Positions 56,941-64,000 of a stretch of 64,000 nt of DNA are shown piece after piece. The notes below the pieces were generated by a model, which was given only the letters and a program-made list of their open reading frames with translations, did not search any database and had not been told where the DNA came from. The position numbers and the translations under genes were made by a program. Source of the stretch: Arthrospira sp. PCC 9108 (GTDB lineage: Bacteria; Cyanobacteriota; Cyanobacteriia; Cyanobacteriales; Microcoleaceae). The DNA lies in contig CP066886.1 of assembly GCA_016745315.1 (NCBI GenBank), positions 4,154,501 to 4,218,500 on the forward strand, written 5' to 3'. Numbering within the stretch: the stretch's first letter is position 1; every line of letters begins with the position of its first letter.

Positions 56941-57159
56941 ATGAATACTTCTATTATCGATCGGGTCGTTGAACAACTCAAAGTCATGCCACCGCAAAAG
57001 CAATCGCAGGTACTTGAGTTTATTGAGACATTACTCAAAGCTGAAGTTCGAGGGACTCCAGGAAGGCAGTTACTACCTTTTGCTGGTTCAATTCCGTCCG
57101 ACGATCTTCAGTTAATGAGTGAGGCGATCGCCCAAGACTGCGAGGAAATCAATTTATGA
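56941..57159 (+). CDS. DUF2281/VapB-like antitoxin, apparently orphan
   Basis: The 72-residue protein MNTSIIDRVVEQLKVMPPQK continues SQVLEFIETLLKAE and ends with FAGSIPSDDLQLMSEAIAQD and CEEINL, the pattern of small cyanobacterial antitoxins of the DUF2281/VapB kind. The second half normally wraps a PIN-domain toxin. The stop overlaps an ATG (ATGA), as in coupled antitoxin-toxin pairs, but the following sequence is the 3' end of lhgO on the other strand, so the toxin is missing. Confidence 0.7.
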   Translation: MNTSIIDRVVEQLKVMPPQKQSQVLEFIETLLKAEVRGTPGRQLLPFAGSIPSDDLQLMSEAIAQDCEEINL

Positions 57160-58344
57160 ATAATTCGGGACTTTTTGAGCGATCGCTTTCCCAATTTCTA
57201 AAGAAGCCGTCGCCGCCGGTGATGGCGCATTACAAACATGAAGCGCACGGGGACTTTCTACAATTAGAAAATCATCCACTAATCCCCCATTAGGCATTAA
57301 CGCCTGTGCCCGGACTCCCGCATGGGTGGGGATGATATCCTCCGCTTGAATTTCAGGAATTAATCGTTGTAAACTCCGTACAAATGCCGCTTTACTAAAA
57401 GACCTGATAATTTCTTCCACCCCATCACTCCAATATTTAGCCGCCAGTTTCCACAGTCCTGGATAAGTCAAAATTTCCATTAACTCACCCAAATCAACAT
57501 CAGTTTTTTTATAACCCTCTCTTTTGAGGCTTAAAACTGCATTAGGTCCCGCGTGTACCGAACCATCAATCATCCGCGTAAAATGCACCCCTAAAAATGG
57601 GAAATTGGGGTTAGGAACTGGATAAATTAAATCCTTGACTAAATATCTTTTTTCCGGGATTAACTCATAGTATTCTCCCCGAAATGGGATGATTTTAGCT
57701 GGGGGTTTTACCTGGGTTAATTCTGTGATGCGATCGCTATAAAGACCAGCACAATTAATCACAAAATCCGTCACAAATTCTCCCTGGTTAGTGGCTAATA
57801 CTAAACCCTGAGAAGTTTCCGTGATTTTATGCACCTTAGTATTTAACCGTAAATCCCCCCCTTTTTCTGCCACTAAATCCGCATATTTGGCGCTCACTTC
57901 ACTATAGCTAACAATCCCCGTAGACTCAACTTTAATCGCCGCCAAACAACGCACATGAGGCTCAATTTCTGCCACCTCTTCCGGCATAATTTTAGCGACA
58001 GGAATTTGATTATCTAAGCCTCGTTGATAGAGATTATCTAACAATGGCAATTCTTCCGGATCCGTGGCTACAATTATTTTACCACAGACATCATATTTAA
58101 TCCCCTGCTGTTCACAAAAGTTAACCATTGATAAATTCCCCTGGCGGCAGAGAGTCGCCTTGAGGCTACCTGGTTTATAATAAATACCAGAATGGATAAC
58201 CCCACTATTATTACCAGTTTGGTGAAAAGCCCAAGATTTTTCTTTTTCCAAGATGATAATTTTAGCCTTTGGGTGAGTTAGACTTAATGAATAAGCAGTA
58301 GATAGTCCGACAATGCCACCACCAATAATTGCTAAATTGTACAT
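57154..58344 (-). CDS. lhgO: L-2-hydroxyglutarate oxidase LhgO-type FAD oxidoreductase
   Basis: The 396-residue protein begins with the FAD-binding motif LAIIGGGIVGLSTAYSLS and contains HQTGNNSGVIHSGIYYKPGS, which is characteristic of LhgO, and FPFLGVHFTRMIDGSVHAGP. It ends with GVRAQALMPNGGLVDDFLIV. It oxidises L-2-hydroxyglutarate to 2-oxoglutarate, possibly passing electrons to the quinone pool. ATG at 58344 places the FAD motif at the N-terminus; the ATG at 58407 is less likely. It is divergent from the ammonium transporter gene with 78 bases between. 2-oxoglutarate links both to nitrogen status. Confidence 0.9.
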   Translation of the reverse strand: MYNLAIIGGGIVGLSTAYSLSLTHPKAKIIILEKEKSWAFHQTGNNSGVIHSGIYYKPGSLKATLCRQGNLSMVNFCEQQGIKYDVCGKIIVATDPEELPLLDNLYQRGLDNQIPVAKIMPEEVAEIEPHVRCLAAIKVESTGIVSYSEVSAKYADLVAEKGGDLRLNTKVHKITETSQGLVLATNQGEFVTDFVINCAGLYSDRITELTQVKPPAKIIPFRGEYYELIPEKRYLVKDLIYPVPNPNFPFLGVHFTRMIDGSVHAGPNAVLSLKREGYKKTDVDLGELMEILTYPGLWKLAAKYWSDGVEEIIRSFSKAAFVRSLQRLIPEIQAEDIIPTHAGVRAQALMPNGGLVDDFLIVESPRALHVCNAPSPAATASLEIGKAIAQKVPNYS

Positions 58345-58422
58345 AATTTCGATAATTTCCTGAATTGATTGCGTTGTGCTATAAATATTAAACAGGCACC
58401 TTTTCAAACCATCTTAAAATTC

Positions 58423-60003
58423 ATGAATGATCTGATTTGGCTGCTGATTTGCTCCAGTTTAGTATTCCTGATGCAGCCCGGGTTTATGTGTTTGGAGTCG
58501 GGGTTAACCCGTTCCAAGAATAGCATTAATGTTGCTATCAAAAATCTAGCTGATTTCGGAATTTCCGTCTGGCTATTTTGGGCGATCGGCTATGGGCTAA
58601 TGTTTGGCACCTCCCAATTAGGACTTTTCGGTTCTAGTTACTTTGTTTTAGATGTTAGTAACATCCCCAGTGTAGCTGCTTTTTTCCTATTTCAGACTAT
58701 GTTCTGTAGCACCGCCACCACCATTGTTTCTGGGGCGGTGGCTGAAAGAATGCGATTTACAGCCTATTTAATTGTAGCTGGTTTTACCTCTGGCTTAATC
58801 TATCCCATTTTCGGACATTGGGCTTGGAATGGTTTAAATAATGGTGTCAATAATGGTTGGCTAGATCAGTTAGGGTTTATAGACTTTGCTGGCTCCACTG
58901 TTGTGCATAGTATCGGGGGATGGGTAGCCCTCGCTGCTTTATTAGTAATTGGACCCCGCGCCGGGCGATTTCCTAAAGGTAAAAGTCCCCGCAAAATTCA
59001 TGGCTCTAATTTGCCTTTATCGGTGTTAGGAGTGATGCTACTTTGGATAGGTTGGCTGGGGTTTAATGGTGGTAGCGCCTTGGTTTTAAGCAATCAAATT
59101 CCCGTGATTATTGTGAATACTATTTTAGCCGGGGTCGCGGGAATGTTGGTGCGTTTATTTATGGCTTGCTGGCGCACAGGTTCCATAGAAATAGAATGTT
59201 TAATTAATGGTTCTCTGGCTGGACTGGTGGCAATTACTGCCTCCTGTAACGCTGTGGGAACTTTGCCAGCTATAATCATTGGAGCCTTGGGCGCAATTAT
59301 TACTATGATGGTATCTACACAATTAGTTAAGTGGCGCATTGATGATGCTGTAGATGCGGTGGCGGTTCATGTGGGGGCGGGAGTTTGGGGAACTTTGGCA
59401 GTGGGTTTATTTGCCCGTTTAGATGTGCTAAATACAGGCTTAAATCGCTTTGGTCAAATAGCTGTACAAGTTTTGGGAACAGTTAGCGGCGCTATCTGGG
59501 GATTTTTAGTTAGTTTAATTTTGCTTTTAATTATCAATAGATTCTACCCTTTACGGGTTTCAGAAGACGGCGAAAATATCGGACTAAATATTTATGAACA
59601 TCGGGCTAAGTCGGAAATTTATGAACTGTTTAAGGTTATGGACTTTCAAGCTCAAACTAAGGATTTGAGTTTGCGGGTTCCGGTGGAACCATTTACGGAA
59701 GTTGGACAAATTGCCACCCGCTATAATTATGTGATGGATGCCTTGGAAGAAGCGGTGCGAAAAACTGAGGCGATCGTTGAGACTGCTACTGATGCTATTC
59801 TTACTTTGACGACATCTTCTCTGGTGGTTTTGACTGCTAATTCTAGTGCTGAAGCTGTTTTTGGTTATAGCAAACAAGATTTGATTGGCATGAAAATTAG
59901 TGGATTGATTACGGAAAGTTTTAATTCTAAAATCTGGGATAATTCCTTAATCAATCAATGGTTAAAAAAAACCTTGTCAAGGGGCGATCGGATGGCGGGC
60001 TGA
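58423..60003 (+). CDS. Ammonium transporter domain fused to HAMP-like and PAS segments (5' part of a frameshifted gene)
   Basis: The 526 residues have 11 hydrophobic segments of the Amt/Rh family to about residue 373. The twin histidines are His162 (AGSTVVHSIGG) and His316 (AVHVGAGVWGTL), with FGHWAWN near 130. Then come a HAMP-like helix pair (395-445; VEPFTEVGQIATRYNYVMDA) and the first half of a PAS domain (IVETATDAILTL, VFGYSKQDLIGM). The frame stops at 60001-60003, but the PAS domain continues in another frame (RADGFNFPVEV...FRDITERHQ). One surplus G in GGGG at 59981-59984 would explain it. Intact, this would be an ammonium-sensing transceptor with phosphatase output. ATG at 58423 is preferred over 58369. 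Confidence 0.88.
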   Translation: MNDLIWLLICSSLVFLMQPGFMCLESGLTRSKNSINVAIKNLADFGISVWLFWAIGYGLMFGTSQLGLFGSSYFVLDVSNIPSVAAFFLFQTMFCSTATTIVSGAVAERMRFTAYLIVAGFTSGLIYPIFGHWAWNGLNNGVNNGWLDQLGFIDFAGSTVVHSIGGWVALAALLVIGPRAGRFPKGKSPRKIHGSNLPLSVLGVMLLWIGWLGFNGGSALVLSNQIPVIIVNTILAGVAGMLVRLFMACWRTGSIEIECLINGSLAGLVAITASCNAVGTLPAIIIGALGAIITMMVSTQLVKWRIDDAVDAVAVHVGAGVWGTLAVGLFARLDVLNTGLNRFGQIAVQVLGTVSGAIWGFLVSLILLLIINRFYPLRVSEDGENIGLNIYEHRAKSEIYELFKVMDFQAQTKDLSLRVPVEPFTEVGQIATRYNYVMDALEEAVRKTEAIVETATDAILTLTTSSLVVLTANSSAEAVFGYSKQDLIGMKISGLITESFNSKIWDNSLINQWLKKTLSRGDRMAG

Positions 60004-60064
60004 TGGTTTTAATTTTCCGGTAGAAGTTACCTTAAACCCGGCTCAATTAGGAGCCCGATCATTT

Positions 60065-60919
60065 ATGATTGGCACTTTTCGAGATATTACTGAACGACAC
60101 CAAGCCCAAGAGTCCCTGGCTTCAGCATATCAAGAAATTAAAATGCTTAATCATCAACTCCATGATGAAAATAAATATCTCAATATGGAGTTGGAAATTA
60201 CCCGCCGCCTACAACGTTTGCTGTTACCGAGTGAAGCAGAACTTGAGGAAATTAAAAGCCTGGATATTGCGGGTTATATGGAACCTGCTACAGAAATAGG
60301 AGGTGATTATTATGATGTTCTCGCCTTTGGCGGCGGGGTGACTATCTGCATGGGAGATGTCACGGGACACGGTTTAGAAAGTGGTATGGTGATGTTAATG
60401 GCTCAAACTGCTGTCAGAACTCTACTAGAAGCGGGAGAAACTGATCGAGTTAGATTTTTGGATGTTCTGAATCGAACTATTTACCTAAATGTGTTAAGAA
60501 TGAACTGTGATAAAAATATGACTCTGGTATTGCTTGATTATCAAGGTGGAGAAATCAGAATCTGCGGTCAACATGAGGAAGCAATTTTAGTTCGTAGTGA
60601 TGGAAATGTCCAACGAATTCAAACTATTGATCTGGGTTTCCCGATTGGATTGGTTGATGATATCTCGGAGTTTATTAGCCATTATACTACCTATTTAAAT
60701 GCTGAGGATGTGGTGATTTTATATACTGATGGTATTACTGAGGCAGAAAATGCAGATGGGCTTCACTATGGAGTTGACCGACTCTGTGCCGTGGCTGCCA
60801 AAAATCGTGATCTGACTGCTGCTGAAATTCGACAGTCTATTATTCATGATGTTATGGAATACATCGGTAATCATCAGGTTTATGATGATATGACTATCTT
60901 AGTGTGTAAACAGCGCTAA
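60065..60919 (+). CDS. SpoIIE/RsbU-type PP2C phosphatase domain (3' part of the frameshifted amt fusion)
   Basis: The frame is open from before 59996, and its first residues (RADGFNFPVEVTLNPAQLGA, then FRDITERHQA) finish the PAS domain begun in the upstream frame. A coiled coil (residues about 12-45; EIKMLNHQLHDENKYLNMEL) leads into a SpoIIE domain with TEIGGDYYDVL, MGDVTGHGLESGM, ILYTDGITEAENADG and YDDMTILV. All metal-binding aspartates are visible. Such domains dephosphorylate anti-sigma antagonists or other regulators. ATG at 60065 is only a formal start. Best read as the output domain of a single protein of about 830 residues. Confidence 0.85.
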   Translation: MIGTFRDITERHQAQESLASAYQEIKMLNHQLHDENKYLNMELEITRRLQRLLLPSEAELEEIKSLDIAGYMEPATEIGGDYYDVLAFGGGVTICMGDVTGHGLESGMVMLMAQTAVRTLLEAGETDRVRFLDVLNRTIYLNVLRMNCDKNMTLVLLDYQGGEIRICGQHEEAILVRSDGNVQRIQTIDLGFPIGLVDDISEFISHYTTYLNAEDVVILYTDGITEAENADGLHYGVDRLCAVAAKNRDLTAAEIRQSIIHDVMEYIGNHQVYDDMTILVCKQR

Positions 60920-61084
60920 TTTCTAAATTATTAATAATCACCATAAGCAAATATACTGCTTACCTTCGACACCAGAAGCCCCCAACTACCCCCAGCCAAG
61001 CTGTCTATTTCTTGGGAGAGAGATAGATGGATGAAAGTAAAATTGTGTGGTATTATAACTACATGGTTAAGTAATAGGTGATCT

Positions 61085-61684
61085 ATGTTAAGGGCTTTGT
61101 CAAAATTCGTTTTAGGGCTACTGGTGGCAGTTTTCCTTCTGGGTAGCTATAGGACGACTCCAGTATATGCTGGGGTGGTTCCCGAAGAATTGGCTAAAGC
61201 AGTTGAGGCGATCGAAAATCTGGATGGGTTGCGTAGGGGTTTAGCTTCGACGCTAGAAGGACAAACCACAGAACCGACCGGACAAACTTTTAAAGAAGTT
61301 TGTAAACCGGTGGGAATGCAAGCAAAACAACTCAGCGAAGATAATGGATGGCAGGTTAAACAAATTGCTAATAAATATCGCAACCCGGCTCACGCTCCTG
61401 ATAATTTACACGCTAAAATGGCGTTAGCACAATTTGAACAAAACCGGGAATTGATGGGATTTTGGGAACCAGAAACTATTGATGGTAACTCTGGTTTCCG
61501 TTACTATCGCCGGATTAATGTTGAGGCTACTTGTTTGGCTTGTCATGGTTCCCAAAATAGCCGCCCTCAGTTTGTGAAAGATAAATACCCTCAAGATTTG
61601 GCTTTTGATTTTAAGGAAGGGGATTTGCGGGGAATGTATGCGGTGTTTATCCCAGAAATTCAAGCTGCTTTAGAGGCAAAATAA
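61085..61684 (+). CDS. Tll0287-like (DUF3365) periplasmic c-type heme protein
   Basis: The 199-residue protein has an N-terminal membrane or signal segment (about 8-29, VLGLLVAVFLLGSY) and the Tll0287-like domain with one c-type heme site CLACH near residue 154 (VEATCLACHGSQNSRPQF). KYPQDLAFDFKEGDLRGMYA follows. These domains are found free or as sensor modules and may respond to redox state or gases. It is the first gene of a pair: its stop overlaps the next start as TAATG, so the two are translated together. Confidence 0.88.
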   Translation: MLRALSKFVLGLLVAVFLLGSYRTTPVYAGVVPEELAKAVEAIENLDGLRRGLASTLEGQTTEPTGQTFKEVCKPVGMQAKQLSEDNGWQVKQIANKYRNPAHAPDNLHAKMALAQFEQNRELMGFWEPETIDGNSGFRYYRRINVEATCLACHGSQNSRPQFVKDKYPQDLAFDFKEGDLRGMYAVFIPEIQAALEAK

Positions 61685-62199
61685 TGTTAATTAATGTCAG
61701 AAAAAATGTCAGAAAATTGGTGTCGATTTTGTTGCTAATTATTCTGCCTTTGCTGTTGGTTATGGTTCCGCCTCAACCAGCGATCGCCTTAATTCAACAA
61801 CAGGAGGAGGCCCCCGGACAGATACTTTATAAATCTCGCCATAGTTTGAGAGATAATCAAGGTAATTCTTGGCAGGTGGTTCTGTTTAAGCGGATCAAAA
61901 ATGGGGAGGTCAAGGATGTGAATTTGCGCTTGGTGGGGTTTCCGGGGTCGGTAACATTTAATCATCCTGAACCGTTGCAAATTGTGGTCGGTAATGGTAC
62001 AATTATCGAGGCGGTAGATGAGTTTGGCGAAAAAGCACCCGGCCCGAATGTTGGACAATACAATTTAACGGATGTTTTGCCCAAAATTTCCCCAGCCGAT
62101 GAAATCGAGCTTTACTTGTCGATCGCTGAAACAAAATGTGCGATCGCTATCCCGTCTCCAGTAGTTCTGGAATGGAAGGCGATCGATAATCCTGGTTAA
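61684..62199 (+). CDS. DUF3122 protein, exported
   Basis: The 171-residue protein has an N-terminal hydrophobic signal segment (about 12-30) with likely cleavage after PAIA. A beta-rich mature domain follows (GQILYKSRHSLRDNQGNSWQ, VNLRLVGFPGSVTFNHPEPL, VGQYNLTDVLPKISPADEIE). I recognise it as the cyanobacterial DUF3122 type; function unknown. Coupling to the heme protein upstream (one-base overlap) suggests a shared process at the periplasm or thylakoid lumen. Confidence 0.8.
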   Translation: MLINVRKNVRKLVSILLLIILPLLLVMVPPQPAIALIQQQEEAPGQILYKSRHSLRDNQGNSWQVVLFKRIKNGEVKDVNLRLVGFPGSVTFNHPEPLQIVVGNGTIIEAVDEFGEKAPGPNVGQYNLTDVLPKISPADEIELYLSIAETKCAIAIPSPVVLEWKAIDNPG

Positions 62200-62246
62200 T
62201 AATTTCTTAGGGTGGAGAAAAATAATTGTCTCCACTCTATCCCTGA

Positions 62247-64000
62247 TTATGGTTGACTGGGTGCATCTAAAAACGGTGGAATAGGACAGTTAAGAGAAAT
62301 CACGATCGCCCTTAGTAACTCGGCTTGGTCTAAGGTGACATTGTGATCCGCCAAGACGGTATAGGCGCAAGCATCAACTACCGCCTGTTTAAGTTTGGGG
62401 GCGGCGAGTTCCAGACGTTTGAGGCTTTCACCGACTTGAGTTAAACTATATTCACCGGGCGCGGTGGGTAAAGTTTCCCCGGAATTTTTAGGTAGGCGCA
62501 ACAGTCCGGCTTGAAAAGCTATATCAACCGCCCCCGGAGAATCTTGGCCGACGCGAGCCAAAGCTGATAACACAGTAACACAATCAGACCAAATCTGTTT
62601 AATGTCAGTAAACTTAACTTTAGATTCCGGTTGTGTACTCGGAAAGTAGTTAGTCAACCGTTGACGCAACACAACAAAAATCGCATACTCGGACAGACTC
62701 AGATGATTGTCAGCCTTAATCAAAACCCTGGCTTGTTTCAGCAGTTGGGTACACTGGCTAACACTTCCACCACGCAAAGCAGGTATGGCTAAATCAATCA
62801 ACGGTAGACGAGTCCGCGCGTTCAAACTCTCCAGGTAGGGACTGAGGTTTTCGATCATTTCCAACACTGGCGGCGGGGAGGACTCTCGCAAGGAAGACAT
62901 TTGGCGATCGCGCACTTCTGGGTCTGTATGCAACAATAAACTATAGATAATGGCGATCGCTCCATTTACATCACGGGTAGCCATGCGTACAGGTTCGGGA
63001 ATATCCGCCAAAAACCCCCGCACATTATCAAGATGTTTGGGGTTGGTAGTCCCCACTCCGGCGACTACCCTATCCGGTGAAACTGACAACGACTCCGGTT
63101 GAGGCTGTGGTTGAGGCGATGAACCCGCAAACCCCGCCACCATTTCATTACCGGAAGCTATAGACGACATAGAGGGATTATTTCCGGTTTCTTCCACCGA
63201 CCAAGTGCGACCGGCGAAACCTTCCAAACGCTTAACCCTTTCTTTCACAGGGGGATGAGTTGCAAAGATTTGTCCGAAACTCTCAAAAATCCCTGTAAAC
63301 GCCTCCCCAAAAAACAGGTGACTAGCTTCTTCAGCCCTAGGATTTCTTACCTTAGAACCAGATTTATAACCCGCAATCTTTTGTAGTGCGCCACTAATAC
63401 CGTCAGGGTTGCGGGTAAACTGAACTGCAGAAGCATCCGCTAAAAACTCCCGTTGGCGAGAAACAGCACTTTTAATTAACCTTCCGCAAAAAAAGCCGAC
63501 CCCGCCAATAACTACCATTCCTAAACCAATAATCAATCCCGAATCTTTGCCCTTTGACGACGATTTGCCACTACCTCCCCCTAAAAAACTACCCCTTAAC
63601 ATTACCCGACCTATAAGATAAATGAAAATCAAACCCTGAATTACTCCGATTAGTCGCAGATTTAGGCGCATATCTCCATTGAGAATATGGCTAAATTCAT
63701 GGGCGATTACTCCTTGTAACTCATCGCGATCGAGTTGTTCTAAACAGCCTCGCGTTACCCCAATTACTGCGTCATTGGGAGTAAATCCCGCCGCGAAAGC
63801 ATTGATTCCCTGTTCTTCCCCCAAAACATACACTTCGGGAACGGAAATTCCAGAGGCGATCGCCATTTCCTCGACAATATTAAGTAGTCGTTTCTCCAGT
63901 TCATCCCCGGTCATGCGATCGACTAATGTTCCCCCCAAATCCTCAGCGACTACCTTACCTCCCCCCCGTAATTGAATAGATTTCTGGACACTTCCCGCGC
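62247..64000 (-). CDS. M48 family membrane metalloprotease (HtpX-like), N-terminus outside the window
   Basis: The frame is open to the right edge (reading SIQLRGGGKVVAEDLGGTLV before LVDRMTGDELEKRLLNIVEE), so the start and probably a first membrane helix lie beyond 64000. The zinc site HEFSH is seen in LQGVIAHEFSHILNGDMRLN, with the third ligand region REFLADASAVQFTRNPDGIS. Two hydrophobic segments follow the zinc site. A C-terminal part of about 300 residues (after VEETGNNPSM) is beyond the usual HtpX length and has a soluble helical look. It probably degrades damaged membrane proteins. It converges with the DUF3122 gene. Confidence 0.9.
   Translation of the reverse strand, partial: AGSVQKSIQLRGGGKVVAEDLGGTLVDRMTGDELEKRLLNIVEEMAIASGISVPEVYVLGEEQGINAFAAGFTPNDAVIGVTRGCLEQLDRDELQGVIAHEFSHILNGDMRLNLRLIGVIQGLIFIYLIGRVMLRGSFLGGGSGKSSSKGKDSGLIIGLGMVVIGGVGFFCGRLIKSAVSRQREFLADASAVQFTRNPDGISGALQKIAGYKSGSKVRNPRAEEASHLFFGEAFTGIFESFGQIFATHPPVKERVKRLEGFAGRTWSVEETGNNPSMSSIASGNEMVAGFAGSSPQPQPQPESLSVSPDRVVAGVGTTNPKHLDNVRGFLADIPEPVRMATRDVNGAIAIIYSLLLHTDPEVRDRQMSSLRESSPPPVLEMIENLSPYLESLNARTRLPLIDLAIPALRGGSVSQCTQLLKQARVLIKADNHLSLSEYAIFVVLRQRLTNYFPSTQPESKVKFTDIKQIWSDCVTVLSALARVGQDSPGAVDIAFQAGLLRLPKNSGETLPTAPGEYSLTQVGESLKRLELAAPKLKQAVVDACAYTVLADHNVTLDQAELLRAIVISLNCPIPPFLDAPSQP

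Noticed and set aside
1..64000. tRNA, rRNA or other known structured RNA genes
   Set aside because: None could be recognised by eye in the intergenic regions; this is not proof of absence.

Overview
The window is chromosomal DNA of a cyanobacterium. Direct evidence is the very frequent HIP1 octamer GCGATCGC and genes of cyanobacterial or plastid type: pipX-pipY, gun4, sepF, the pilMNO/pilQ cluster, hpsJ, and DUF3086, DUF3122 and Tll0287-like proteins. A filamentous non-heterocystous genus such as Arthrospira/Limnospira fits the abundance of repeats and CRISPR, but the genus is inference.

Layout. 1-9 kb: housekeeping genes (DUF445 tail, nucleoside transporter, der, EcfT/CbiQ, pipX-pipY, sepF-proC, plsY, DUF3086). 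9.06-17.5 kb: an 8.4-kb satellite-like array with no credible gene; 17 higher-order units, each carrying 4-7 tandem copies of a 46-bp subrepeat (about 102 full copies). 17.5-22.2 kb: dxs, a family 2 glycosyltransferase, hpsJ and an rfaE2-like nucleotidyltransferase. 22.3-30.1 kb: a six-gene minus-strand operon of the TerY-P type (two vWA proteins, TerY, a PP2C phosphatase, a zinc-ribbon kinase and a beta-helix-like protein). It is bracketed by a 460-bp direct repeat of the rfaE2-like gene and preceded by a promoter region resembling the leader of the neighbouring CRISPR array. 31.15-33.8 kb: a CRISPR array of 34 repeats without cas genes nearby. 34-42 kb: gun4, pilM-pilN-pilO, an 860-bp insertion carrying a dead DUF262/DUF1524-type relic, pilQ and HU. 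42-54.7 kb: a CobD-like aminotransferase, a second repeat cluster, uvrC, a cytochrome P450, an SCP2-like protein, an FkbM methyltransferase, a glycosyltransferase, a CrtC/AttH-like protein, a repeat-invaded hypothetical gene and a polyprenyl synthase. 54.8-64 kb: a pentapeptide-repeat protein, gene fragments and an orphan antitoxin, lhgO, an ammonium transporter-PAS-SpoIIE fusion broken by a frameshift, a c-heme Tll0287-like protein, DUF3122 and an M48 protease that leaves the window.

A theme links much of this. A family of short repeats defined by the inverted pair GGTGCGTCAGA / TCTGACGCACC and a GGTAGGGTGC decamer appears as the giant array (9-17.5 kb), as a 48-bp array (43.4-43.8 kb) that was itself hit by a 101-bp MITE, and as a single copy inserted in frame in a protein gene (52.1 kb). 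HIP1 sites sit at several rearrangement borders and form the stems of a duplicated terminator. Three genes (pipY, a small gene before gun4, amt-spoIIE) carry frameshifts. For pipY a one-base change in a homopolymer run is clearly enough to explain it, for amt-spoIIE it is a plausible explanation, so sequencing error must be excluded before they are called pseudogenes.
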